Assembly: GCA_963691655.1 (NCBI GenBank)
Contig: OY829326.1
Coordinates: forward strand, 81,523,235-81,587,234
From: Toxonevra muliebris
Lineage: Eukaryota; Arthropoda; Insecta; Diptera; Pallopteridae
Length of the DNA stretch: 64,000 bases
Direction: 5' to 3'
Both the position numbers and the translations under genes were made by a program. Shown piece after piece: positions 1 through 10,940 of the stretch. The notes below the pieces were generated by a model, which was not told where the DNA came from, did not search any database, and worked only from the letters and a program-made list of their open reading frames with translations. Within the stretch, counting starts at the first letter, position 1; every line of letters begins with the position of its first letter.

Positions 1-634
1 TTTCATTAGAGTATAAATAATTTAAAATTATGAGTATAAATATTTTCAACGCCTGAGGCTTAGTTTGTTATATTTTCTGGTTTATTTTCATTTTGTTTAA
101 TGTGTTTGCTCAAACTTAACAATAGAAATTCTATGTGAACTAATTTCTGAAAGTCGAGACTCTGGACACGATACTAAAAATTGTCTGAGAACCTTAAATC
201 TTAAACTTTCAAAAAGCGCTATCAAAAAAGCAGAAATCCTACAAATTCAAATTTAGCTTATTAAAATTCCAATTTTGTTTACAATTATACAAAAATTCAA
301 ACCCTCATGTTAGAACCCTAGTTCCGTCATTGCCCTTATCCATAAAAGTTGGCATAAGATGAGAGCCGTTTTCCTTGGGTATGGTTGAATCACATTACGG
401 TATAGTACAAAACAAAAGGGAATCCTTCAGAATGTAAAAAAATACAAAATTATTTTAAATCCTTTGATAAAAATTGTAGTCTTCACTTAATTTGTTGCAA
501 TTATCACTCGCGTGCAGCTTGTAATAGCATAATGTAGAAAAAGCATCCAAACAACAATTGCAACAAACTGAAAATGAGCACCGGCAATAACATTTAACAC
601 TATCGCTACGACAATAAAGGGAATCTGCCTTTTG

Positions 635-660
635 CAGCAGCAACAACAACAACAACAGCA
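635..660 (+). repeat. CAG/CAA trinucleotide microsatellite
   Basis: Nine trinucleotide units of CAG or CAA run from 635 to about 660. They give a short polyglutamine in one frame, but the frame has no coding support around it. This is a common type of microsatellite in fly non-coding DNA. Confidence 0.8.
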
Positions 661-772
661 CTATGCAATACAAACTTGTGCATGTGAAACTTATGCTGTA
701 TGCTCTTTGCTCCCAGACGAAATATTCTACGCCAATTATGTAACGAATTTTAAATGGAGGAGCGTTCGAGTG

Positions 773-893
773 CACACTTGCACAGGCACACATACACACA
801 CTCACACACTCTTAACAAAATATGCATAAAATGCAACACAAACACTTTGTATACAAGTGCATGGATGAGTTGTAAATGTGTGTGTGTATGTGC
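773..893. repeat. CA-rich tract followed by TG tract
   Basis: Imperfect (CA)n between about 773 and 812 is followed by a (TG)n/(TA) tract at about 876-893. The two tracts are roughly complementary and could pair. Overlapping open frames on both strands here are by-products of the dinucleotide repeat. Confidence 0.7.
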
Positions 894-1630
894 AATGCAA
901 TGTATTTCTTGTTGTTGTAAGGATATGCTCATATAAATAAATAAATAAAAAATCACTGTGCAAAGAAGATAAATAAATAAACACATGCGCCTGCGGAAGG
1001 AAATGGAAATGTTTTTTTTTTAAGCTTTCATCATCCAAAGCAGCACAGTAAAATACAAAATATCTAAAGGAACACAACAAAACGTTGCTTAATTTTAAAG
1101 TATTGCTCGAAGCGATTGCAAAGGGTTCCCTCTCTACTGTCTCTGCATACCATGTCAAATACTCACTACATACATTTTGCCGGAAACTTAAATAGGTTTT
1201 CGTCTTCTGTTTGTACTGCAAAAGGTCGTAAAATGATAAAAAAAAAAACAATTTTTACTTTCAAAAAGCAACAACGTATTTATTCTTAAGTTCAAGGTTT
1301 GTAAAATTAGCCAAGGATTATGAGATCCGAGTAATAATGTACTATACTAAAGTATAAAATATTTATCTACATAATATATTTCATATTTATTTCAATTTAT
1401 TGTCAAACTTATTTAGAATGCCACACAAAAATCGCTGTGATAACAATTCATGCAATAGAGAGTTAATATATTTTCACAAAATAAGTAAATTTATGAAATA
1501 TTCAAATATTACACTAAAATTAAAAATAAAAAAGCCCTAGATAGTGGAATATCACCCCAATTCACGTCAAAATTTCTTGCTTTCCATAAATTTATTTTGC
1601 CCCCAAAATGGACGGCTGAACTACCCTTAA

Positions 1631-2506
1631 TCCTCACCCGGGCAGGTGGGTCCTTTCCGGTTTGAGGCGATGGTTTTTTTGAAAAACGTTGTTAAAATTT
1701 AATTTCCAATGTTTGAGAGTTTGCTCTCTTATAAAAAAGAGTTTTTGGGATCAACCATTAGATGGCGCTCCGTGGAGCTTTGTTTTAAAGCTGACCACAA
1801 ACGGGCAAATGGGTTCTCCGTGGTACTATACATAAAACATGTATGTAACTGCATGGCACACATATTCCGTACAGCGGAAAACAAACCGGCGATCATTTGC
1901 CTATTTTATGAATTTCATTAATGTGGCGGGAGTGGCGGCATTTATTATCTAGAGAGATGTGCACAATAAATTGGGCGAACCTACACAACAAGAACAAAAG
2001 CATTTTCTAACACGATTATCATCAGAATTGGCCTACGAACAAATCAAACGACGTAAACTAATTGGTGTCAGCGAGTTACAACAACAAATGATTAGAAATG
2101 TCATTGGGGATGATCGAAATGAGGCCAATACATCATCCGAACCACCAGCAAAAAAACCAAGACGACGATGTTACCTCTGCCCAGCGAAACCAAATCGGAA
2201 AGCAAGGCTCATATGCGATATTTGTAAAAGAAATGTTCGCAAAGTATACTCGTTAGCGATTTTACGTTGTCGCAAATGTGCAAAAATTCCCATTGTCAGT
2301 TCATCAGACTCTGAAAAAGTTTTCTTTTTTTTTTTTTGAATTTACGGGACCTTTTTTTATTGGGAAAAAGTGTGGTATTTTTATGTATTAATCAACAATA
2401 AATGAAAATACGTAAAAAACACGCGGTTTCCTATATTTTTATATATGTGCCCACAAAGGACCCATTTGCACGATAATTGAACTGAGTGAACTTGACCGTC
2501 TGAGGG
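1631..2506 (+). mobile_element. piggyBac-type remnant with TTAA target site
   Basis: TTAA flanks both ends (1627-1630 and 2507-2510). The left end TCCTCACCCGGGCAGG and the reverse complement of the right end CCCTCAGACGGTCAAG agree at about 11 of 16 positions. Just inside, TGGGTCCTTT occurs at both ends in inverted orientation. TTAA-specific insertion and C-rich short inverted ends are hallmarks of piggyBac. The element is 876 bp and keeps only the transposase C-terminus, so it is an internal-deletion derivative that could only move with help from an autonomous relative. Confidence 0.85.
1959..2339 (+). pseudogene. piggyBac transposase C-terminal fragment
   Basis: Open frame of 126 codons inside the TTAA-flanked element. 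The first half has the helical linker typical of the end of piggyBac transposases (QKHFLTRLSSELAYEQIKRR). It is followed by a basic stretch and the C-terminal cysteine-rich finger: RCYLCP, then ARLICDICKRNVRK, then LRCRKC. In the family this finger binds the element ends. The catalytic DDE domain is absent, since the frame opens only after it, and the C-terminus runs into a T-tract read as polyphenylalanine. The ATG at 1959 is simply the first in the frame; the original start was lost with the deletion. It cannot encode a working transposase. Confidence 0.8.
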
Positions 2507-3149
2507 TTAAAACCGTTCTTTAGCTGACAAAATAAAAATACGTGTCTCTTTTTGTTTTCCGCCCCCTAAAACAGCGACCCTTAAAAAAAATTTTGCTGCA
2601 AAATGTAATAAATATTCCCATTTTTGGCAAATTCCGCCGAACAAAATAATGTTTCGCAGGTTGCTATAACGAGCCAAAAAGATTTAAGCAGCGCTCTCGA
2701 ATAAGAGAAACATTTGTAAGTATCTAACCCAAAATCTCGGCAAAATGATTAAAACTTTTTTTACTCGAGATTATGTATAACTTTGGTTTTTTATAGGCAG
2801 ATAATTTCGATCAAAGTGCAAAATTCTTATACACAAATATTATTTAAATCCTTCTTCCATAATTTTTCTGTTTTTTTATCATTATTACTAAATACTGAAT
2901 GAATGCCTTTTTAATTTTACATTTCCACCCAATTTATATTTTTGCAAAAACTTCAAAAAAAATTTAGAATTTTGTAATTACATTCATTATATTTTTGCTA
3001 CTCTTTTCATCATACATACTAATTACATCAATAGAAAAATAAATATCATTTAAACAAATACACAATAAATGAAAAATCAAAATTGTGAAAAGTAATTTTT
3101 AATAATTCCAAATCTGTTGTTAACATTTTTTGCAAACATTTCCCAACAG

Positions 3150-3364
3150 GTGTAACGACAATGCTGAATTTCTTCACAACATCCAATGGTTTCCGCAGCA
3201 CTCTGCCGGTCGTGTCGAACCTGACGGCCATGAATGTATGGGATGGCGTCTGCATGTGTTTTATCTACGCATCACTCCTGGAGTTTGTCTGCGTCAATTA
3301 TGTGGGCCGAAAGCGACCACTGCACAATGTTGTCTATCGTCCTGGTGAAAATCCCGTAACACAG
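3150..3364 (+). CDS. pHCl-1: pHCl-1 chloride channel, exon with TM2 and TM3 (partial gene)
   Basis: Internal exon of a Cys-loop anion channel subunit. The acceptor CAG is at 3147-3149 and the donor GTAAAA at 3365. The exon starts with the last two bases of a glycine codon and ends in phase 0. The peptide begins VTTMLNFFTTSNGFRSTLP, the second half of pore-lining TM2 and the TM2-TM3 loop. It continues with NVWDGVCMCFIYASLLEFVC (TM3) and ends RKRPLHNVVY...NPVTQ. In GABA, glutamate and histamine channels the same segment reads VTT...(S/N)...LPxVSY...ALLEFALVN; the FFTTSNGFRSTLP and MNVWDGVC variants match my memory of pHCl-1. The family forms pentameric plasma-membrane chloride channels; pHCl-1 opens according to extracellular pH. 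Exons for the ligand-binding domain and TM1 are outside the window. Confidence 0.88.
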
Positions 3365-4465
3365 GTAAAAATTATCGCATTTATATTTCCCTTTTGTAGA
3401 GATTAACTAACCAAAGAAAATAATAAAGCTACAACAAACAAAAAAAACTATTCAAAATATTAAATCATAAAAATAAAAAAGTTTTATTTGAAAAATATAT
3501 CGGAATTCCTTAGAGGAGCGCAAAAAAAACGATAACTACAAGAATCATGTCAAAAACAATTTCATTTCAATAACTCCTAACTCAACTCTACTACTATTTC
3601 TACTACTAATTACAATTTTAAAAAATACTTACTTTTTATACTTTTTCGAATCTTGACTCATTTGTTTTTTTCATTCATTTTGCCGTGCCGAAATTCTCTC
3701 TTCCATATCGTTCACTCTTATTTCTTCCCCGATAACGTTAACATTATTTAACACATCAAAAATTTTTTTATTTTTTATTGGGTTTTGTCCTTTTTTCAAT
3801 TTTTGGGATACATATTTGTATGTGTATTTTTTATGTGATGCCGATTCAAATTTTTACCTAACTCTGTCTAAGTAAAATATATTATAATTCATGTTTGCAT
3901 TTTTATAATTAATTTTCGAAATTAAATTTTGGTGTACGAGTATTGTTCATTTTTGGTTATTTTCCTTTTATTTTTTGTATGTTTTTTTGGTTTTTTCTTT
4001 CGTGTTGTATTTTATTCAATAGTCAATGAGTTACGTAGGCTCAAGTAGTACTGAAGTTTTTAGGTAGGTATTTTTCAAACGAGTTTACCAATTACTTGTT
4101 ATTACTATTATTTAAATACAAACCAAAGAAAATTTTCTTAAAAATTTAAACATATATTAATGGTATGTTAACAAAAATAATATAATTTTTTTGGAGAAAC
4201 TAATTTCGTAATTTCACCTGTACGCAGTCCTTTTTTTTACCGTGCTACAAAGTTTCAAACCCAAGGTGCTATGGTCTTAATAAGAAACTATTTTCTATTA
4301 AGATATTGGAGTTTTCATATTGAGTTTGTATTAGGTCATAAGGAATACGGAGAGGCTAATAAAAGTTCGCTAAATTAGTGTTTGGGGGAAAAACAAGCAA
4401 AAGAAAAAATGTAACTAATTTCCATCATTTTTTGTTTTCTCTTCATAGTTGAAATACATTTCTTA

Positions 4466-5209
4466 AGGGGGTCTTCTTCTGTGCGGCTTTTAAAAAATCG
4501 ATTTATTAAAAATGGAAAAATAGTATAGTTTCCGAGTTTTCGCTCTTCGCAGTGAACTGTGCCACGCCGAGTGCCGGCCGGGGCACATAGAACTTCAAAC
4601 GCACTTTTTCTCAATATCACATTTTTAAAAACAGTGACCACGTTTTCTTACAAATTGTTGTAGAGATTTAGTCACTAACAGCTGAACTAGAATTGTGAAC
4701 CCATTGTTTATAGAAAATAGCAAAGTGCAATGGTAAATTTCAAATGTCGAATGTATACTTTTTAAGGGTAATTCGGGATGGGTGATTTCGACCCTGTACT
4801 CAGATTTTTTCCTCCGCTATGAGGATCCGAAACGTGATAGAGAAAATCTGAGTACGAATTAATGATTAAAAAGCTATCCATTTAACATTTGATTTTGTAA
4901 AGCGACAAATTGTTGCATAGTGTAATTATTCATTTTTTTAAATATTAATATTATCACAAACAAAAACATTTCAAAGTTCAATTTTTAAATTGTTAAGTTA
5001 AAAATCCCATTTTAGTGCACCGGATAACCAGAGTCATACAAATTAATAAAAGCAAGCATTTTTCTGTTTCTGATGACTCCTGTTTTTTAGAAGGCATATT
5101 TTTACCTAGGTGCAATGGGCACAATCTTAGAATATTTCTTCATATAATAGTTAACAATTGAAATGTGAAAAATGCTTTGAAAAATGGTCGTCACAGTAGA
5201 AGACCCCCT
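4466..5209. mobile_element. mariner/Tc1-type MITE with TA target site
   Basis: Terminal inverted repeats AGGGGGTCTTCTTCTGTG (from 4466) and, read on the other strand, AGGGGGTCTTCTACTGTG (ending at 5209). TA flanks both ends (4464-4465 and 5210-5211). The 744-bp interior has no transposase frame, so it is a non-autonomous element. TA target duplication and terminal repeats of about 18 bp fit the Tc1/mariner superfamily, though without transposase the assignment is inferred. It abuts a piggyBac MITE that used the TTAA at its right border. Confidence 0.72.
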
Positions 5210-5212
5210 TAA

Positions 5213-5796
5213 CCCTCTAACTCGTAAGGCCGCCCTGAGGCAGCCTTCACTCTATTTTAATTAATGGACAATTGCAAATTTATTTATTTTTTTAATTAAT
5301 TGGCAGACCTGAAGAAAGAATAATCACACAATTTTTGGTCAGTTTGCACTTTCTGCAATTTCACGATTGTTGTTTATAGTTATTTTTATGTGTACAATGT
5401 GTTGTTTTGTGACGAAAAATTATAGCGCATATAAGTTTTTTATAAAAATCTAAAAAAATCTAAAAAAAAATATTTCTAAGTCTCCTCATATACTGTCATA
5501 TACTGTCGTATAATCATAATTTCGTATAATTTTGTATTAAAAACGAGAATTTATGACAAATGAGAGGATACAACACTAAATAAGGCACCTTGTGAATTGC
5601 CCACATATATCTTTATTTTTTGGCTTAAATTCGCAAGGCCGCATCAGCGTAGCCTTTCGGTTTTCTCACTTAACTGCTAAACTCAAAAACTAATCAAAAA
5701 ATGGACTTCATATTAATTTTTCTTAAATCAATGTGAACTGGAAACAAAAATTCTGGTCTTTGTTTTATTATTATTTCAGCCTTGCGGGTTAAAGGG
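5213..5796. mobile_element. piggyBac-type MITE, TTAA flanked
   Basis: TTAA lies at 5209-5212 and 5797-5800. The left end CCCTCTAACTCGTAAGGC and the reverse complement of the right end CCCTTTAACCCGCAAGGC match at 15 of 18 positions. The 584-bp interior has no transposase reading frame. Subterminal GCCGCC...GGCAGCC at the left and CGCAAGGCCGC near 5632 recall the ends. The left end resembles the sequence at 62962, suggesting a family. Confidence 0.82.
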
Positions 5797-8419
5797 TTAA
5801 GTCATTAGATCAACCTGTTAATAATTACATTAATTATTTCTGCATTACTACTGAAAACTCTTTCCCTAATTTTTTATTTTTTTTATTTTTGGAAACAACC
5901 AAACTTCATACGGCGAAAGTCCAATAAAGTTGTTCGTTTCTTCAGCAGTGTCAGTTTTATAGTTTTCACCCTGGTGAAGTAAATCGAGATCATCACTTTT
6001 GTAACCTGACTTTTGTAGTCTTGAATTAATGGTAGGATTTGTGCTTTTTACCTGATCGTACTTATAGACCCATCAACTACTTGAGTCAATCAGGGCCAGA
6101 TTTGCATCGTTTGTCGAAGATTTCGTGCGCTCTGCACGAAGATCACGTTTGAAAATGTCCGGAGCTGTAATCTTTGAAACCACTTGGAAACAGTCACCGT
6201 GCAAAATTTGTACTTTCTTAACTTGAAATATAATCCTAGTAAATCTTTCTCAGTAAAAAAAAAGCTAAGCACTCTTTAAAAAAGCTAAAAAAGAAGTAAA
6301 TAGGAGCTAAATGATAAGCTAAATTTATAAACTGACCACACTTTTAGTCGTACGTCACCTTTTCTCCAGTAAAGCACCAAGTCTGTTCGGCGTACTAGTC
6401 ACCATTGTTTAATGTAGTTCCGCGAAATTTTAGACAAGGCGGATTTAACTGCTGTTCTTAACTTAGTCCCATGGCTATTGCCTGTTATGGTTTAGACCTT
6501 TCCTTGTGTGAATGGTAAATTCTGCCTTCGGTCTCGATTTATTTCCAGAAACGGATGAAGGATATACTTGAGCACTTGCAAAATACCTCCACCAATTTCT
6601 GGAACGAAATCGGGACGATTGAGGAGGGTGTTCTACAGAACAATACTCTAAACAAAAACAGAAATTAAATTCGCCTTGACTGTAATTTCACAGAACGCCA
6701 ATAGAAAAATGTGAATAAAATTCCGAACTGTCTTACCGCTTGACTGGAAAAATAAGGAGGTTCAACTTTCAATGTTTTTAATCTTTTGAAAAAGAAATGG
6801 TAGTAGTACAGCTATGAAACGCATTTACTTTAGATATGCTAGTAAATAGAAAAACTTTGTTGCTAACTCATAACACTGTACAACAAAATGGGCCTGAAAA
6901 AAGATTCCTCAGTTCTCTAATGGTTTTTCTGGAGTTGTTTTCGATGCTGAACACGAACCCACAAACATTTTTTTTTTCGAACTTTTGTGATATCGATGAT
7001 TTAAAAAAAAAAATTGTCCAATTTTTTTTGTGTTTTCTACACTTTTTATGAGTTTTTACAACGTTTTCAACAAAAAAAAAAAAAAAAAAAAAATAAAAAA
7101 TTAAAAAAAAAAAAACTTTTTCTCGACCTAAATTTTTCAAAAAATTCATAAAAAATTCATTCATTCATTTGATGTTTTCTACACTTTTTCAACAAAAAAA
7201 ATTCATAACAATTTTTTGAAAAAAGAATCTTATTTTATTTATTCTTTAATTTTTTATTTGTATAATAAATTAATTGGAATTAATATTTTTTTAAATCATA
7301 GAATTTTTTCCTGGTAACCTTGGTGTAGTTTCCAACGAACATGGTGAAATATTTTACCAGGAAAATTCTGGAACAACGGTACAAACGGAAAACATGGAAC
7401 AATGGTACAAACGAAAGAGTATCATTAATATGTTAGTTGCATATTGCTGGACTCTCATTCGAGAGACTTCTGATGAGCTACATTCATGTCAAGCAAAAAA
7501 CCAAAAATAAAATAAAAAAAAATAATTTAAAAATAATATTAGAATCTATGATTTCGAAAATACTCTATTCAATTACAAAAATTTTTTTTTTTTTGAAAAA
7601 TTGTTTTAAAAATTTTGTTGTTTGTTGGAAATGTTGTAAATTCTTGTTTAAAAAAAAAAATTGTTTTTCGTATAAAAACTCATCAAACGTGTAGAAAATA
7701 CAAAAAATCGAAAATATTACCCCACCATTTAAAAAAAAAATCATAGATTCGTGAACAGCATCAAAAACAGCTTTAGAAAAACTTTATGAGAACTCAGAAT
7801 TTTTTTTGTGTTGCATAGTGTAATTTAATAAACATATTATAAGAAAAACAAATAAAGTTTTATAACAACACATTTTATACATAGGCCTGTGCCCACATAA
7901 TTATTAGACCTGCTATAGCTCCCAAGATGTCTTTTCTTTACATTTTGTTAACATACCAAAATATAAAAATTTGAACGATTTTTTACTTTTGTTTTTTTTT
8001 TTTTTTACAAAATTATTTTCCATTGGATAACATAAGAAAATCGGTTGGGTATGAAAAAGAAATATTAACTTAAAAACAGAAAACATAAATTTTGAATGAA
8101 GTAAATTTAACATTATTCCCAATTTTTGTGATTAATCGCAACACATGAAACTCAAATTTTATTCCTATTCTAATAAATATTTTCATGTAATAGTTTTTTT
8201 TCACAATTTAACCTTGTAATAATATTTGCAATTGTGCTATAATTTCATTTAATATTGCTATGTTTTTTTTTACATTAAGAAAATTTAAATTAAAATATCG
8301 TAAATTATAAGAAGAATATTTCCCCATTTGATTTTTTGTTTAATCACAAAAAAAAAAAAAAAACAAACTTAAAGTGTGTTTTAGTATGAACATTATTTTG
8401 TGTATCTACATTTTTCCAG
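5797..8419. other. gene-free AT-rich stretch
   Basis: Intronic sequence with many poly-A and poly-T runs. A short minus-strand frame at 6090-6272 contains SKWFQRL, reminiscent of the mariner transposase helix-turn-helix, but the frame around it does not continue as mariner. A 14-base motif ATAACACTGTACAA at 6870 recurs in inverted or direct form elsewhere in the window. No exon is supported. Confidence 0.5.
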
Positions 8420-8470
8420 CGTCTTCCAGCGGTTCTAAGCAGGATCGGAGTTATTCTTGCAAGTCCTTTG
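8420..8470 (+). CDS. pHCl-1: pHCl-1 exon, 17-codon segment after TM3
   Basis: Small exon with acceptor TTTTTCCAG ending at 8419 and donor GTAAGC at 8471. It is in phase 0 at both sides, so it continues directly from the NPVTQ end of the previous exon. It encodes RLPAVLSRIGVILASPL, a short amphipathic stretch at the start of the cytoplasmic TM3-TM4 loop that I associate with pHCl-1. Because it is 51 nt and phase 0-0, it could be skipped without changing the frame, but the sequence does not show whether that happens. Confidence 0.85.
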
Positions 8471-9669
8471 GTAAGCTATCAATTCATGCACAACCTTTTT
8501 GTTTCAACAAAAAAAAAAAAAATTAAAATAGTAAAAATTGTAAATTTCGAAGTTAAATACAGTTCAGCTAAAAATCAAAATCAATCAAACGCCTCCCAGC
8601 CGCTCATATTATCTCACGCTCACTTTCAATCGCTTTCAAAACAATAACAACAAAAACATATAGATAAATAAATTCGATAACGCTTGAGCCAAAAAATTAA
8701 TTAAAAAATCAGTTCACTTAATTATTCTACAACTCTTAAACTGTTACATAATTCGAGATACAAAATCACCGCCTTGGCATGTGAATTTCGCTTCTGATGC
8801 TTTCTAATTTTCAAAGTATTACTTTATTTTCAAGCAATTTTTCATTTGAAGCTGCTTCTTCCTGTTTGTATTTCGTACTCGTAGTTGCACGCTTTTCTCT
8901 CAGTGTACTTTTATTTTATTGAAATTATTTTAGTTTTTCGCCTGTGTTTAATTTTCTTTTTTTTAATTTTTCTTTCGAAACACTTAACAAATAATGCTGA
9001 CATAAGAAACATAAGAAAATGTTAATGTTAAAAACAAAAAAATCTTTTAATTTATTTTTTACCTTAAATTAAAAATAATTAAATAACAATAATAAAAACA
9101 CACTTTAAGGTCACTTATAATTGGGAAAAATGTTATGTATTTTTATTGATTGAAACAACAAAAAATTGAAGAACAAAAAAATAACAAAACAAAACTTACT
9201 CGTAAGTTGACACGCCTATTTTGTACAGCTTTATGAATTTTAACAGAGCTTTAGAATCTATGTTATGCATATTTATTATGTAAGTACTTGAATACTTATA
9301 TGTAATTTATCGTATTTAATTAAAAAATAACTTAGTTTAACGGCTTTTAGAAAGTTTATTCTTAATTTTTTTCAAATTGATTATTTTTAATATTAAGTAT
9401 TGAAATAGCGCTTAAGTTAACTCACTATTAGGTTTGCTGGTTGTACATTAAGTGTAAACTACAGTTGATTAGAAAATTTTGCATCTGCATGAAAACTTTA
9501 AATATCATTGAACTCCCTTAAGAAAATTATTGATAATTTATCGATAGAGTGGCCATCCGCAAACCTGTTTTGGTGAATATTTCCTGCTCTACTGCTCAAC
9601 GCCTAAAATTCTTGCATTTCAAATCTAATATTGAATGTGTATGTGCTAAGAGCCCCGAATCGTCGCTAC

Positions 9670-9867
9670 AGATATCTTAGCTGCGTTTTATTTGCCACTC
9701 GCTTCTAGTTTTCTATTATAAGCAGCGATAATTGTATGTAAAAAAAGCAATAACTTATCGATAATTTTTCATTAAGAATAAAAACAATTTATTTATAGCC
9801 AAGTTTTGCTTTTTATTCCTTTATAAAAATTCCTGCTTTCAACACAAAATTCCTGCTCTCCAACTGG
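9670..9867 (+). repeat. dispersed repeat, copy A
   Basis: Sequence blocks such as GCTGCGTTTTATTTGCCACT, AGCAGCGATAATT, TATTCCTTTATA and CCTGCTTTCAACACAAAA recur in the same order in reverse complement at 59705-59823. This copy carries about 80 extra bases between the second and third block. There is no coding capacity. It is probably a MITE or another non-autonomous element whose ends I cannot define. Confidence 0.7.
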
Positions 9868-10940
9868 AATATTCCTGCTTCGAACGAATTTTCTGATGTT
9901 AGCTTATTTATTGAGCATAATATTGCTTAAAAAAAAACGCAACGTAGCAATACTTGCAATAGTTTAAATATTTTCTACGGTCATAAAAATTTCCCCACTG
10001 CCTAATTCCAGCTCAGAGATCGATTGGTAGCAAACAAAAAGTTAAAATTTTAGGGCAAAAACACATTTTTATGAGTGGAAATTTTATCAACTCGTAAATA
10101 CCCATATTTTTTCAACTTGATGTCTTGATGTGAGCGTTCAGTAAACTTTGTTTTTGTATTAAAAACTAGGTATTTTATTGGTTGAAGACTTGGGACAAGC
10201 TATTTCTCCCTGGATCACTCGCATCTGTCTGCACAGGAATTAAAGGTCAATGAATGTGTATTGTCGATGAACCCTTATTAACTGGTGGTTCATCCGTGGT
10301 CTCATTTCCTGTGATGTTATAGTCCCTCCATGATTAAAGTGCCTTGAGATATGCCTGACTTTCAGCGAAACCAATGATTTTTATGATTTTAGGTATTTTA
10401 GATAGAACTTACTTAAAAAATAAATTCGGCAAGGCAATTCTATAAATGGTATTCAGGTTTGAACAAAATAAAATAAGATCAAAAATCGTAATTTTTCAAG
10501 ATTTTAAACGCTTTGAGGCACCTCTAAATTTCTTTTGTTTGACTCAAAACTTTATATTTCCTAGTTTTTGGCTATTTGCCTATTTCTAGGGGTTGAGGCC
10601 GAGGGTTTGAAAACATTTTTTTCAATTTTCACCACAATAAAAAATTTGAAAACAATAGCTCTGATCTCAAATATTTATATTGGATAATGGACGCCTTTAT
10701 CTAAGTCTTAAGGACATGGACATGGGCAGAAATCAAAAATAAAAATTCACTCTGCTCCACTTCTTGATTATGAAGTACATAATAGACAAATCATGGATGG
10801 ATGCAAAGCTTCGACGTATTACACTTTAAATTACTTGCAATACCATTATTTTTGTCACCTATCGGAATCAACTTTCTACCTCTTACTCTGATAGCTCACA
10901 TTTGTAATTTTATCCACTCCAATCCACTTATGTAATTTGC

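Larger units (their letters stand above)
1..3149 (+). other. intron of the channel gene, upstream part
   Basis: AT-rich DNA ahead of the first visible channel exon. It ends in a normal acceptor (pyrimidine-containing tract, CAG at 3147-3149). It must be part of an intron because the exon at 3150 starts inside a codon and inside TM2. No exon for TM1 or the extracellular domain is visible here. It holds a CAA/CAG microsatellite, CA and TG tracts, and a piggyBac remnant, listed separately. The stretch 2511-3149 shows only AT-rich sequence. Confidence 0.7.
3365..8419 (+). other. channel intron after the TM2-TM3 exon
   Basis: About 5.1 kb between donor GTAAAA at 3365 and acceptor CAG at 8417-8419. 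It contains a TA-flanked MITE (4466-5209) and a TTAA-flanked piggyBac MITE (5213-5796), listed separately. From about 6300 to 8400 there are only long A and T homopolymer runs (for example around 7061-7120) and no coding evidence. 3365-4460 holds nothing recognisable beyond AT-rich sequence. Confidence 0.75.

Noticed and set aside
632..829. 65-codon + frame starting with polyglutamine
   Set aside because: It is the translation of a CAA microsatellite and a CA tract; no splice sites or conserved sequence around it.
802..1251. 149-codon minus-strand frame
   Set aside because: Long only because CA/TG repeats lack stops on one strand; composition is that of repeat and AT-rich DNA.
1709..1921. 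70-codon + frame inside the first piggyBac remnant
   Set aside because: No piggyBac transposase motif and not in frame with the C-terminal piece; could be deletion junk.
6090..6272. SKWFQRL words suggesting mariner transposase
   Set aside because: Only one short motif; surrounding frames do not show the expected GDFDxxDxPRSGRP or DDD motifs.
6868..7164. 98-codon minus-strand frame
   Set aside because: Mostly phenylalanine and lysine from homopolymer runs.
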